Shown in pieces: positions 33,617 through 45,074 of a stretch of 64,000 nt of DNA. Both the position numbers and the translations under genes were made by a program. This DNA comes from Chelonoidis abingdonii (Eukaryota; Chordata; Testudines; Testudinidae), in NCBI RefSeq assembly GCF_003597395.2, contig NC_133770.1, forward strand, positions 91,402,731-91,466,730, in the 5' to 3' direction. The notes below the pieces were generated by a model. That model was given only the letters and a program-made list of their open reading frames with translations, did not search any database and was not told where the DNA came from. Numbering within the stretch: position 1 is the stretch's first letter; the number at the start of each line of letters is the position of its first letter.

Positions 33617-33795
33617 CATTTGAAGAGCTTGAGAAGGCTCTGAGTACAGCCCAAAAGGTAGAGGAAGCACGGAAAAAGCTGCAAGCAGAGATGGATGAAA
33701 AAATCAAAGCAATAGAAAAAACAAGTGAGGAAGAACGTGTAACTCTTCAACAAGAGTTAACCAGGGTGAAGCAGGAGGTGGTTGAGATTATGAAG
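33617..33795 (+). CDS. GOLGA4: GOLGA4 exon (residues 380-439)
   Basis: 179 bases entering in phase 1 and ending on a full codon, acceptor TTTCTTGCAG and donor AAG|GTAAAA. It reads AFEELEKALSTAQKVEEARK at the start and SRVKQEVV-like text (here TRVKQEVVEIMK) at the end. It matches human closely. It is uninterrupted coiled coil rich in Glu and Lys. Confidence 0.97.
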
Positions 33796-35017
33796 GTAAA
33801 AATTAAGGCTGAGTGTCTCATTTGTTTTTAAATTAACGCTTTAATTTATAAAGGTTTGGCTGTAAAATGTGTTAACATATCAGGGATTGTTTTCAAACTC
33901 CTCTCTATTTAATAGAAAAAAATAAATTTAAGAAAAAATGTTCTCAGTAATAAAGTATTGCAGTAGTTTAAACCTTTCAAAATTCATCTGTCCTTTTCTC
34001 TGGCAGCCTGTGGAGGCCTAAAATAGTATGTTAAAGGAAATCCACACAAACTGCTCAGAAGTGACCTCGTGTTGCACACTGTTTAATCAGTGTCTTTGGC
34101 CATGCACCTGAAATAGTTACAATAGACACCTCTTTTCCACTGGCTTCTTAAAATACTCCAGTGCTATTTGTGACAAAGGAAAACTAAGCATGATTAATGT
34201 ATCAATTCTCCTTGTCTCTATTATTGTTATGATTTTTAAAATAGAGTACTTTTTTATTTAGCATTTTTAGTCTAACAAGTCTGAAGATTTTAAAAGTCTG
34301 CCATAGTGTGTGCTTTTGTAGAATGTGCTCTCATTCCATCCACTGTATTTGGATATGAATCTGTGTTCCTCCATCTTATTCTTCTAATAATTTTCAATTT
34401 GAACAGCAGTTTCTTGTGTTTGTTACGTTATTAACTTTGCCACACTATAGTTCTAATATAGTGTTTTAAGTGAATGTCGTTTGTAGCTGGGGGAGGATTT
34501 ATAAACTTGTTTACATAAATAATTTACCTACCTGTGTAGGCCTTCATATCTGACTAAACAGTATCTCTTGCTATGATTTCACCAGTTGAGTTTTGTCCTA
34601 AATGTTGGCTCATGAAACTGACTTACTGAGCATAGAAAAGGAGCTGCAGACAGTAGCTTATATCGTAAAGTTTGTGAGAAAATTTTCTCCAATTTAAAAC
34701 AAAATTAAAGCCGTAAATGGATTTGGGAGCATTGCTGGGAGAGACCTCAGAGTTTTTGTTATTCTGTGACTAGCACTATCCGTGAGGTGAGAGAGCATGG
34801 AAAAGCATTTTGGAAACTTTAGAATAACTTCTTAGTTGGGATTATTCCTTTAACATGTAATTTTTACTTATGCATGTTGAGTAAAATGCTGCCTATTAAA
34901 GGGAAGCAATCAGACAATTACCTTTGTAACTCTCACTAGCATTGTTCCTCCACTGTATGAGAAATAATGCAGGAGATGTTTGTTAATTGAAAAATCAGTA
35001 ATTTCTCTGATTTACAG
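33796..35017 (+). other. intron
   Basis: A 1.2-kb AT-rich intron with no recognised element. The acceptor TGATTTACAG ends at 35017. Confidence 0.8.
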
Positions 35018-35149
35018 AAGTCTTCAGAAGAGCGTGTTGCTGAGTTAGAGAAATTGCATAAAAGAGAACTGGCTACCAAAGAGCAGGAGTTAAATGAGAG
35101 ATTACAGGTTCAAGGAAAGGAGTTCCAGGAGAAGATGACGGCCGCTCTT
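35018..35149 (+). CDS. GOLGA4: GOLGA4 exon (residues 440-483)
   Basis: 132 bases, 44 codons, phase 0 at both ends, acceptor TTTACAG and donor CTT|GTAAGC. It starts KSSEERVAELEKLHKRELAT and ends QEKMTAAL. The length equals the remembered human exon product. It is coiled coil. Confidence 0.96.
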
Positions 35150-35477
35150 GTAAGCATCCCTAAAATGTACAAGGTTACTTCTGGCAGAGCTGGGTGGGAA
35201 TAGAAGTCTGTCTGTAGGGCAAACCCATGTCTCATCCCCTAAATCTCATCGTTCAGTAATCCCTTTTGGCCCCTAGTAAGGGTATCCCAGACAATCCAGG
35301 AGTCCGAGACATTCAGTGTGGATACTGCAGCTGCTCTTTATATGTCTTGGTGCTTAATTGAGATAATGAGTCACTTGCACTGGCCAGCAACTACAGTTGT
35401 GTTAACACTCAGAGAGACAGGGTGGATGAGGTAATATCTTTTATTGGACCAACTTCTGTTGGTGAGAGAGACAAGCT

Positions 35478-36286
35478 GTTATCACTCAAGAAAGAGATCT
35501 TGGAGTCATGGATAGTTCTCTGAAAACATCCATTGAATGCACATTGGCAGTCAAAAAAGTGAACAGAATGTTGAGAATCATTAAGAAAGGGATAGATAAT
35601 AAGATGGAAAATATCATATTGTCTCTTTATAAATTTGTGTTATGCCCACATCTTGAATACTGCATGCAGATGTAGTTGCCCCATCTCAAAGAAGATTATA
35701 TTGGAATTGGAAAAGATTCAGAAAAGGGCAACAAAAATTATTAGGGACATGGAACAGCTTCTATATGAGGAGTGATTAATAAGACTGGGACTTTTCTGCT
35801 TGGAGAAGAGATGATTAAGGGGGAATATGATAAAGGTCTATAACATGGTGATCTATATGAAGAAAGTAAATAAGGAAGTGTTACTTACTCCTTCTCATAA
35901 CACAAGAACTAGGGGTCACCAAATGAAATTTATAGGCAAGTTTAAAACAAAAAGAAAAAAATTTTTTACACAACGCACAGTCAATCTGTGGAACTCCTTG
36001 CCAGAGGATGTTATGAAGGCCAAGACTATAACAGGGTTAAAAAAAAAAACTAGATAAATTCATGGAAGATAGATCCATCAATGACTATTAGCCAGAATGG
36101 GCAGGGATGTTGTCCCTAGACCCTGTTTGCCAGAAGCTGGGAATGGGTAACAAGGGGGTGGATCACCTGATGATTACCTGTTCTGTTCATTCCCTCTGGG
36201 GCACCTGGCATTGGCCACTGTCGGAAGACAGGATACTGGGCTAGGAGGACCTGTGGTCTGACCCAGTATGGCTGTTCTTATGTTCT
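35478..36286 (+). mobile_element. CR1 LINE 3' end, inserted in the outer element
   Basis: Broken frames read as the C-terminal part of CR1 reverse transcriptase (YKFVLCPHLEYC, RLGLFCLEKR-like text, FFTQRTVNLWNSLPEDV). The usual turtle CR1 3' untranslated words follow, such as GACCTGTGGTCTGACCCAGTATGGC, and it ends TTCTTATGTTCT. AAGCT at 35473-35477 and again at 36604-36608 (interrupted by the hAT copy) is a 5-bp duplication. It is 5'-truncated, as is normal for CR1. Confidence 0.88.
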
Positions 36287-36290
36287 AAGC

Positions 36291-36599
36291 CAGGGGTCGG
36301 CAACTTTTTGGAAGCTGTGTTCCGAGTTTTCATTTATTCACTCTAATTTAAGGTTCCACATGCCAGTAATACATTTTAACGTTTTTAGAAGGTCTCTTTC
36401 TATGTCTATAATATATAACTAAACTATTGTTGTATGTAAAGTAAATAAGGTTTTTCAAATGTTTAAGAAGCTTCATTTAAAGTTAAATTAAAATGCAGAG
36501 CACCCTGGACTGGTGGTCAGGAGCTGGGCAGTGAGAATGCTACTGAAAATCAGCTTGCATGCCGCCTTTGGCACCCGTGCCATAGGTTGCCTACCCCTG
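36291..36599. mobile_element. non-autonomous hAT element, innermost insertion
   Basis: The ends CAGGGGTCGGCAACTTTTTGG and GGTTGCCTACCCCTG are inverted repeats. The exact 8-bp duplication TTCTAAGC lies at 36283-36290 and 36600-36607. It is the same family as 45075-45969: CACTCTAATTTAAGG, AATACATTTTAACG and AGAAGGTCTCT are shared. It is non-coding. Confidence 0.92.
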
Positions 36600-37097
36600 T
36601 TCTAAGCTTTTGAGCCACACAGAGCCCTTCTTCAGGTCAGAAGTTAGTCCAACAAAAGATATTATCTCACCTACCATTTCTCTCTAATATCCTGGGACCG
36701 ACATGGAAACAGTTACACTGCATTAACACTCAGTTCACATTTTTAAAATTATTTTCTCAATCATAAAGATTAGAGGCTTAATTTTTATTTTAAAGTATAG
36801 ATTATGCAGAAGATGGTGAATTATAAGTATGTTAGCTTGTGGCTATTTACCTGGAAAAACTTTCTATTTACTGCTGATATGGGGATTTTGCAAAAGATCT
36901 TTAACAAGATGTTATGTTTATGTTGCTATGAAAAACAAAGTCGATTGTGGGTAGAAAATGTAGTTATATAATCCTTTGAAATGTGATTTTCTTTTCTCTT
37001 GCTAATTGCTTTGTAGAACTATATCATGATGTAAGAAGAGTTACTTATTGGAGGTTTCTTTTGTACAATATTGTTTTATTCATAATTTTTGACACAG

Positions 37098-37253
37098 GAA
37101 AAAAGTCAAAGCGAGTTTTTACAGACAGTACAAGAAAAAGAACAACAGGAATCTCTGGCATTAGAAGAATTAGAATTGCAGAAAAAAGCAATACAATCAG
37201 AGTGTGAGAAGAAACTTCAAGACATGCAACAAGAAATACAGACAGCTAGAACT
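37098..37253 (+). CDS. GOLGA4: GOLGA4 exon (residues 484-535)
   Basis: 156 bases, 52 codons, phase 0 at both ends, acceptor GACACAG and donor ACT|GTGAGT. It reads EKSQSEFLQTVQEKEQQESL, then ALEELELQKKAIQSECEKKL. It is very close to human. The rod continues into the giant exon with no phase change. Confidence 0.97.
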
Positions 37254-38226
37254 GTGAGTAAAATTTTCAGAATTGTAACTAACCACTTTTCTGCATATTA
37301 ACAGCTTCATGCTAGTAGACATAGTGGACTTATATGAATTGGCTATGATAAAAGACTGTCACACTTAGAACATGTGTTTTTGTTACCATGATGTGTTGCA
37401 GTTTATAATTTTGTGGAGTGTTAAATGGCAGAACGTGGAAATATACTTTTTTCATGTTCAGGGCTAGGGCATGAACTTGTATTCCACATGCAAAATTTTT
37501 GCATATGTTGCCTAGCACAAAGAGGTCAATCTTTTTGGCCTGTTGGTAGTACCATGATATAAATGTTAACAATAAATAATGATCAAGTGAATAAGACTTT
37601 GCTTGAGTGAGAGTTTGAAGGATCTGACCCTTTAGGTCACAAGTAAAATAATTTTATCTACTTGTTACCTAACGGATATTTTATACATTACTAAACCACT
37701 ACAGAATTTTTCTAGACTGGGGGTTTCTGCTCAAAACAGGTCTAGGATTATACTATCAGCAGTGTAAAGGCCAGGAATAAGGTACGTTAGCAGATGTGTG
37801 CGAAGGCTACTGAGCACCTGCCGACACTCAAACTACTGGAACCAGAGCCATTAGCCTCTGAAGCTCAGAGCAGTTCTGATGAATTACTTCATAGATTTAT
37901 TAAATTATTTTAAAACCTGTCAAAGTTATCACATCTAAATTTTTAATATAAGTGAAATAGAAGGACTTCTTTTATTTTATTATTAACATAGAACTCAGTG
38001 GAAACAAAATTAATAACAAATGACAATATAATAAATAGCTTACGTAAAACAAATTTATTCTGTTTTAGTGTATTGTTAATTATTATGATTATTATTATTA
38101 TTATTTTAAGTGGACTACAATTGGAATTTGTAGAATTTGAATCTGGTAAATAATTAAGCAGGCATTACAATTTTTTATATTAAAAATTGTTTATCCATGC
38201 CACTTTTAAAAATCTTCTTTCAACAG
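37254..38226 (+). other. intron
   Basis: A 970-base AT-rich intron with a short ATT microsatellite near 38085-38107 and no recognised element. The acceptor CTTCTTTCAACAG ends at 38226. Confidence 0.85.
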
Positions 38227-41200
38227 AGAATTCTTGAATTGGAAAGTTCCCTTGCAAAGTATTCACAAGATGACAAAAGACAATTGGAGGAACTAAGTAC
38301 TTTGATAGAGTCTGAAAAAAACAAGTACAATAAAGAAATCACTGTAATGGTTGAAAAGCACAGGGAAGAGCTAGAAAATGTGAAGCAGCAGGAGGAAGAA
38401 CTTTGGACAGAAAAACTTCAAATCTTAAAGCAACAGCAACAGTCCACAATAGAGAAATTGAGAGAGAAACATGAGCAAGAAATGGATATAATGTTGAAAG
38501 AAAAAGAGACAGTTTTCCGTGCACACGTAGAAGAGATGAATGCAAAAACATTAGAAAAGCTTGATGTGAAACAAACAGAGCTAGAAGCATTATCTTTTGA
38601 GTTATCAGAAACACTGCAAATACGTCATGACCTAGAACAAGAGCGCTTTGTATTGAAAGATGGTGTAGATAAAATAAAGCAGGAGTCTGAGACAAAACTG
38701 GAACAACAGAGAAAGCAGTACCAGGAAAAAATTGACATGATGGTTAAAGAGCATGACATATCTGTCCAAGGAATTCAGAAGGCACACACAGAAGAAACTA
38801 ACCAACTCAAGGTACAGCTGGAAGAAAAAGAAAAGCATCTGGAGGAATTAAAAGCACAAGAACATAAACTAAAGGAATCACTTGAAATATCTGAAGCCGA
38901 ACTTAAGCAAGTGTCCGCTAAACTAGGAGACCTCTGTCAGTCACACCAAAATAACTCCAGTGAGCAGGCAAGGGTTTATGAAGGACAGTTAACAGAGCTG
39001 CAACAAAAATTGACAAATATGGAAGCTGAAAAATCACATCTTAAAGAACAGATTGTAAGAGCTGAATCACAGCTGAATGAAGTTAGGACTGAATTAGATA
39101 CTTACATATCCCAGGTACGTGACTTGAGGCAGCAGCTGGAAGAGCAGAGCAGTGAAAACATGCAGAAAATAACCTCTCTAAAGCAACAGTATGAATCTCA
39201 ACTGAAAGATCTCAGTACAGAGACTGATCAGGCAAAGAGAGATTTGGTTGAGAGAGAAAATCAACTGGAACAGCTAAAAAAGCAGCAGAATCAACAAGTG
39301 GAAGAGCTCAGACAGAAATTATCAGCTAAAGAGGAGAGAATTAGTGCTTTACAAATTGAATATGAAAATAGTTTAAAAGATCAAGGAACCAAAATGGAAA
39401 AAATCAAACAAACAGCAAAAGAGATGCAAGAAATGTTCAAGAGGAAACTTTCAGAACAAGAAGCTAAACTGAAAAAAGAATTTGAAAACAAGCAGTTGGA
39501 GTTCAGTCAGAAAGAGAAACATTTCAATGCAAAAATGCTGGAAATGGCGCATGCCAGCTCAGCTGGAATAAATGATGCTGTGTCAAAACCGGAAATGAAT
39601 CAGAAGGAGCAGCTAGAAAGTCTCGCGGACGCTCATAGGCGGGAACTAGAAGAAGTTGCACAAACATGGGGGAAAAAACTCAATCAGCAGGTTGAAGAGC
39701 TCAAGGAAAAGCACGAAATGGAACTACATAAAAAAGAGAAGGAAGTTGGAGACCTGAAGCAGAAGCTAGCCACCTTCAGTGCTGAGAAAGAAGAGACTAA
39801 CATAGAGATCACTCGGCTGACGGAAGAACAAGTGAAGAGAGACGAATCTTGGAATGAATTGCAAGAACAACTAAAGCAGTTATTGGCACAGGTGAACACC
39901 TTGTCACAAAGTGAAACTGATCTCAAAGCACAGCTTGAAAAACTAGAAGATGACCTCAGTCATTCTCTGAAGGACAGGGCTGTACTACAGGAACAGCTCA
40001 GGGAGCAGAAAACAATGGAAGAAAAATACAAGATAAAAGTTACGGAACTGACAGACATGCTGAAATCATCTGATGAAAAACTCCAAATTCTGGAATCCTC
40101 ACATTGTAAAGAACGTGAGGATTACGAGAAAAAACTAGAGGATAAACATTTGGCGAATCAGCAAAAACAAATTGAATTTGAGAGGTTGTCAAGCGAACTA
40201 GCAACACAGCTAGATATTTACTGGAAGGAAGCTGACACTTTATTGCAAACTAAAACCAATGAAGTAATTGAAAAATGTACTGAAAAAATTAATTTAGTAA
40301 TCTCCAGAATTGCACATTGTCAACATCAAACTACAAAAATTAAAAAAGCGATATTAATTAAAAACTGTAAAATTCCTGAGCTAGAAACACAGCTTAGACA
40401 AATAACAGACCATCAGACTACAGTAAGCAGCTCTTTGCAGGAGTCAACACAACAGTTACAAGATAAGGAAAATGTAATTATACTCATGAAAGCTGACATT
40501 GAAAGACTTGTAACAGAAAAGGAGCTGTTGCAAAAAGAAGGAGGGCATCAGCAACAGGCTGCAACAGAGAAGGAAACTTGTATCACACAGTTAAGGAAAG
40601 AATTATCTGAAAATATTAATGTTGTCACTTCAATGAGAGAGGAGCTTAAGGAAAAAGAATCTGAGATCTGTGCTCTCAACAAGCTTGTGAATGAACTAAA
40701 TGTCAAACTTGAAAACAGCATAGGTTTAACAGAAAAAGAAGCAGCCATATCTTTGTTAAGCAAGCAACACCAAGAGGATCAGCTGCAATTATTGAATCAG
40801 GTCCAGGAATTATCTTCCAGGGTTGAGTCACTGAGTCAAGAAAAAGCATCAGCTTTGGAACAGGTAGACCACTGGATGAACAAACTGTCAGAATGGAAGA
40901 AAAAAGCACAGTTAAGGTTTACCCAGAATCACAATACTATTAAAGAATTACAAAGCAAGCTTGAATTAAATAATATCCAAGTTGGTGGAAAGGATGAAGA
41001 GATAAATCAACTTAAGGAGGAGCTGGGTAAGCAAAGCAGGAATTTAGATAGTTTGAAAGATGTAATGGAACAAAAGCAGAGGAGAAGGGAAAAGCAAGAG
41101 GGAAAATTAACTGCAGAGTTAAAAATCCAAACAGCGAGAATTACTGAGCTAGAGGAACACATTGCTCGGAAAACAGCAGAAAATGATTCTTTAATGGAAG

Positions 41201-42539
41201 AACTTAAAAGGCACAACCAGCAAAGAGACACTGAGCAAAAAGAGCTTGTTCAGCAACTTCAGCAGGCTGAGGTTGTAGTTGTCGAAAAGGACAACAGGTT
41301 GAAGGAGGCAGAAGAAAAGGTGCTAAGTCTTGAAAAGCAAATGGATTCAATGAAAGCCGAACTCGATACAAAGCAGAGAGAATTTGAACAAATGAAAACT
41401 GCAATGATGAAAAGCAAAGAAGGAGAGTTGAAGATGCTGGAAGATAGGATGAATGCAGAAAACACTACTAAATTAGCAGACCTGAAAAAAAAGGCGGAAC
41501 AAAAAATAGCTTCTGTTAAGAAGCAGTTGACCTCTCAAATGGAAGAAAAAGAACAACAGTTTAAACTAGCTATGGAAAATCAGTTAAAAGATTTAGAACA
41601 AAAAATGCAGGAAAGAGAGGCCAAAATTATGGATTTAGAAGAAAAAAACAGATTAATAAGAGATTCAGCAGACTTGGAAAGGGAAAGAGAAATGATGCAA
41701 AAAGTAGAAAATGAAAAAGCTTCCTTAGAGCAAGAAAAAGCCAGTGTGCTAGAGAACGTACGACAGATGTATGAAGAGAAAATAAGTGAAATACAAAAAG
41801 TCTTAATAGATAAGGATGGAGTATTGAAGAAGTATGAGAACGAGCAACAAGAAAGTAAGGACTCTAAGCTGAAAATGAAAAACGAACAAGAGGAACTCTT
41901 AAAAAAATTGGAATGTACTGAGAAAAAGCTAAAAGAAGAACAATCTGTGATTGAAAGGCTCCAGAAGGAAATAGAGGAAAAAAATAAGAAATATTCTTTG
42001 TTGCTGGATCAACACACACAAGATGGTGATGACTTAGCAAGCATCAGAGAAGAATTAAAAGCCCAAGTACAAAAACATTATGATATGGAAAATGTGATTG
42101 GAGACTTCCAGAAACAGTTTCAAGAAAAGAATAAACTGACTCAGTCTTTAGAGCAGAAGATAAGAGAGTTGGAGGATGATATAATAAAGAAGAAAGAAGC
42201 ATGTAAGATTGAGATGGCAGAGGTATCTTTGAAATATGAAGAAAAATTGCAAGGTCTCCAGCAGCAGTTGGATGAAAGAAATAGACAGCTGAAAGTTTTT
42301 GAAGAAAATGCAGAAGAAAAGACTAGATCTGATTTGGAGCTGCAGAAATTACTTGGTGATATGCAGATTCAGCAAAAGGACTTGCAAGCTAAACTGGAGG
42401 AGGCTGAGACAGAGAAGCAAAAACTGCGCAAAGAAATAAGCAAGGTGCAGAAGGATTTGCGTACTTTGCGGAAGGAGCATCAGCAGGAACTGGATATAAT
42501 GAAGAAGGAATTTTTAGAAGAAACGGAACAGAAAATCAG
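38227..42539 (+). CDS. GOLGA4: GOLGA4 giant exon: central coiled-coil rod (residues 536-1972, then a split codon)
   Basis: 4,313 bases, phase 0 in and two bases over, acceptor TTTCAACAG and donor ATCAG|GTATCT. It encodes 1,437 whole codons of almost unbroken coiled coil, starting RILELESSLAKYSQDDKR and ending near EFLEETEQKI. Conserved points against human include NKEITVMVEKH, EKLDVKQTELE, SAGINDAVSKPE, EKEAAIS, ALEQVDHWMNKLSEWKKKAQ and LRKEHQQELDIMKKE. A less heptad-like conserved stretch lies at about 40290-40420. Composition is dominated by E, K, Q and L, with few Pro, Cys or Trp. Past the donor the frame runs only nine codons to a stop (42565-42567), so intron retention would truncate the protein before GRIP. 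Confidence 0.98.
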
Positions 42540-42846
42540 GTATCTTCCGTATTCCTTAGTCCATTAAACTCTTTTTTTTCTTTTAAACATGATCTTTAGT
42601 CACTTTAACCTGAAGATGAATACGTATATTTTTAAGCTTACTTTATACCAGTAAAATAGCGATTAATATTTTACTAAGGATTTATTTAAAAAAAAAAAAA
42701 GTAATTGAAAGTAATCCTTCATGAACAAGTGAAAAAATAAGTTTGAGTTCGTAAACCAAAGAAAAGTACAGTATTTTGCAAAACAACCATATTTATCACT
42801 CTTGGTTTGGGCTCAGTAATGTTTTTTGAAGCTTTCCTATACAACT

Positions 42847-44011
42847 TACTCCTGGTGGAATTCTCCAACAAAAAAATAAAAATTCTGCGCACAATATTTT
42901 AAAATTCTGCATATTTTATTTTGTCAAAATAACACAATATAATCACACTAATTTCAGTTATTTTTGTTCATTTACACCTCTACCCTGATATAACACGACC
43001 TGCTATAACACGAATTCGGATATAATGCTGTAAAGCAGTGCTCCGGAGGTGAGAGGGTACGCTGTGCACTCCAGCAGATCAAAGCAAGTTCGATATAACG
43101 TGGTTTCACCTATAACGCAGTAAGATTTTTTGGCTCCCGAGGACAGTGTTATATCGGAGTAGAGGTGTATGTCAAAATACCTGTCAGCGAGTATGTCTGT
43201 AACAATACAGACAACAAAAAAAGATTCAGGAAATGTTTTTTGACAAATAGATTCCCTACTAGGCATATTAATACACAACTATGAGTAATAATTAACTTAA
43301 ACTACAATACAGAACTGTATTTCCTGCACCCCTCAGCAGCAGTGCAAAGGCTTGGGAGAGTCAGGGGTAGTGGAGGAGCTGAGGGAGAGGAAAGTAAATT
43401 GCTGGGAAGGAGCCTGGGTGTGAACTTGGAGGGTTGTTGGGTGTTGGTGGGAAAAGTATGGAACAGGTTTTTTTGAGAGGATGCAGGGAGGGATTGTTAT
43501 GGAGCTTCCCCTGCAAAGCCTGGCTAACCCCTAACCTCTCCTATTCAGTCAGGCACATCTGCCCCTGTCCCCTCACCCAACCTCTCCCCTGTCCCTGTGT
43601 AGCTCTGCATCCCCTTCCCCATCACCAGGTGTCTCTGTGCCCTCACCCAGCCACTCCGTGTAACTGTGTAGCTCTGCACCCCAGTCCCCATGTGGCCCTG
43701 TGTCTCCACTCCCATTCAGCCCCTGCCCCAGTCTGTCCCCCCCACTAGCCTTTATGAGCCCCTGTCTGACCCTCCCAGCAGCCTCATGGTGTCTGTCTCT
43801 CCATAGCCCCTGTCTCCTGCGAAGGCAGCTCTCTCTTCCCTCGCTGGTGGGGAGCTGCAGTTTTGCTCTATCACCACATTGCCCTTTGTTGGGAAAAAGG
43901 TGGAACTGTAGCAACATTTTGGCAGAAGGTTTTTTTTGCACAACAAATTAGAAATCTGCAGGGCTCATTAATTATGCATGCGTGCAGTAGCGCAGAATTC
44001 CCCCAGGAGTA
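42847..44011. mobile_element. 1.17-kb inverted-repeat DNA element
   Basis: The left end TACTCCTGGTGGAATTCT and right end AGAATTCCCCCAGGAGTA are inverted repeats. The flanks ACAACT (42841-42846) and ACAAGT (44012-44017) are a candidate 6-bp duplication with one mismatch. Its right half is C-rich low-complexity (43500-43800). It has no credible coding frame. The superfamily is uncertain. Confidence 0.7.
42975..43167. mobile_element. Tigger/mariner-like MITE nested in the 42847 element
   Basis: The ends CACCTCTACCCTGATATAACAC and GTGTTATATCGGAGTAGAGGTG are inverted repeats. They are flanked by TA at 42973-42974 and 43168-43169, the Tc1/mariner target duplication. Internal words GATATAACGTGG and CACGAATTCGGATATAA are typical of the amniote Tigger family. 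193 bp, non-coding. Confidence 0.9.
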
Positions 44012-44689
44012 ACAAGTGCCTCTCAATACGCAGCTTAAAATATACACACAGTTTTAATTTCCTCAAAATGGAGAATGGGGAAAGGATATTAAGAAAACAT
44101 GTACTCTGCCTAAATCTTCTTAAGTATCAACTATGGGCCTAAATTTGCAAAAGTAATGTGATTTTTGGATGCTTCATCTACCTTCTGAAAGGTTTCCCAC
44201 CTTTAAGGTGCCTCAGGTTGTACCCAAAATCCAGTTGAAAATTCAGGCAGTGGACTTCAAAGAAAGAGGTACAAGCTGGTTAAAAAAAACCCCAAAACTT
44301 CTGTGTTTGTGTGTGTGCACTTGTGTGTCATAAAAACATGGTATACTGTTGAGAGCGCTAACAGTTTCTCAACCCAGGCTTTGTCTAATAATGCTATCTA
44401 CATGCAGAGCATTCCTGTCTTGATCTTCTCAGAGCAAAAGTCCCATGACTCATTTTTATTGGTCTCTTCCATCTTGGCAAAACACTTGGGCCTTCCAGGT
44501 GCATCCTATAGGAAAGGAGCAAATAGCCTCCCTGGGCCCCAGGGAATTAATCCCAATGCCAACCTTCCCCTCAGTGTAAAACCATGCTTAAGTAAGAGTC
44601 TTGGAGAAACTCTAAACTACTTTTGATCTTTCCTTTATACACTTCAGATCAGTAATGAATTTCTTGACTTTTTTTGTGCTGTTGTACAG

Positions 44690-44811
44690 AATTGAACAGG
44701 AAGATATTGAACTAAAGCACAACTCCACCTTAAAGCAGTTGATGAGGGAGTTTAATACTCAGCTGGCTCAAAAGGAAAGGGAATTGGAAACAGCTGTACA
44801 TGAAACTATCA
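44690..44811 (+). CDS. GOLGA4: GOLGA4 exon (residues 1973-2013, then a split codon)
   Basis: 122 bases. The first base completes an Arg codon left open by the giant exon and one base is left over, acceptor TTGTACAG and donor ATCA|GTAAGT. It reads IEQEDIELKHNSTLKQLMRE and FNTQLAQKERELE, virtually identical to human. It is coiled coil approaching the C-terminal part of the rod. Confidence 0.97.
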
Positions 44812-45074
44812 GTAAGTGAAATGTTGTTCTTGTAATCTGTATGGATTTGTTGTTTTGTTTGTTACAAATAAAAATTGTCGAATTTGTCGAACTTTCATAG
44901 GGTCAGTTTCATATGGGTATCATAGAGGAGGAAGAGTCACAGATCTGAGTAGTAGCCATTGTTGTGTGAAATTAGCCCTTCCCAGAGAGCTGAAAACCAG
45001 GTCAGGAAAACCCCCCTGCTTCTGCAGTGGTGAATTTTATTCTTGCTTAGGGAGCAATTGTAAAGCTTATAAGA

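Larger units (their letters stand above)
35413..36722. mobile_element. outer inverted-repeat DNA element, split by CR1 and hAT insertions
   Basis: The left part has GAGGTAATATCTTTTATTGG and CCAACTTCTG. The right part has the inverse, CAGAAGTTAGTCCAACAAAA and GATATTATCTCACC. The exact 11-mer TTAACACTCAG flanks the whole unit (35402-35412 and 36723-36733) as a target-site duplication. The intact order is seen in relatives at 55035-55145 and 49990-50110. It is non-coding, and the superfamily is unknown to me. Confidence 0.75.
35150..37097 (+). other. intron with nested transposon stack
   Basis: The first 250 bases and the last 365 are unique-looking intron. The middle (35402-36733) is a three-deep stack of insertions described separately. 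The acceptor TTTTTGACACAG ends at 37097. Confidence 0.85.
42540..44689 (+). other. intron with nested DNA transposons
   Basis: The first 300 bases are unique-looking intron. The stretch 42847-44011 is an inverted-repeat element containing a small Tigger-like copy. The remainder to 44689 is unique. The acceptor GCTGTTGTACAG ends at 44689. Confidence 0.85.

Noticed and set aside
38227..42539. Other giant golgins (GOLGB1, GCC2) or a myosin/kinesin rod
   Set aside because: Exon-by-exon agreement with golgin-245, including the ESLxR head and KAQDVE-KYEEILE end, is specific. No motor or other domain is present.
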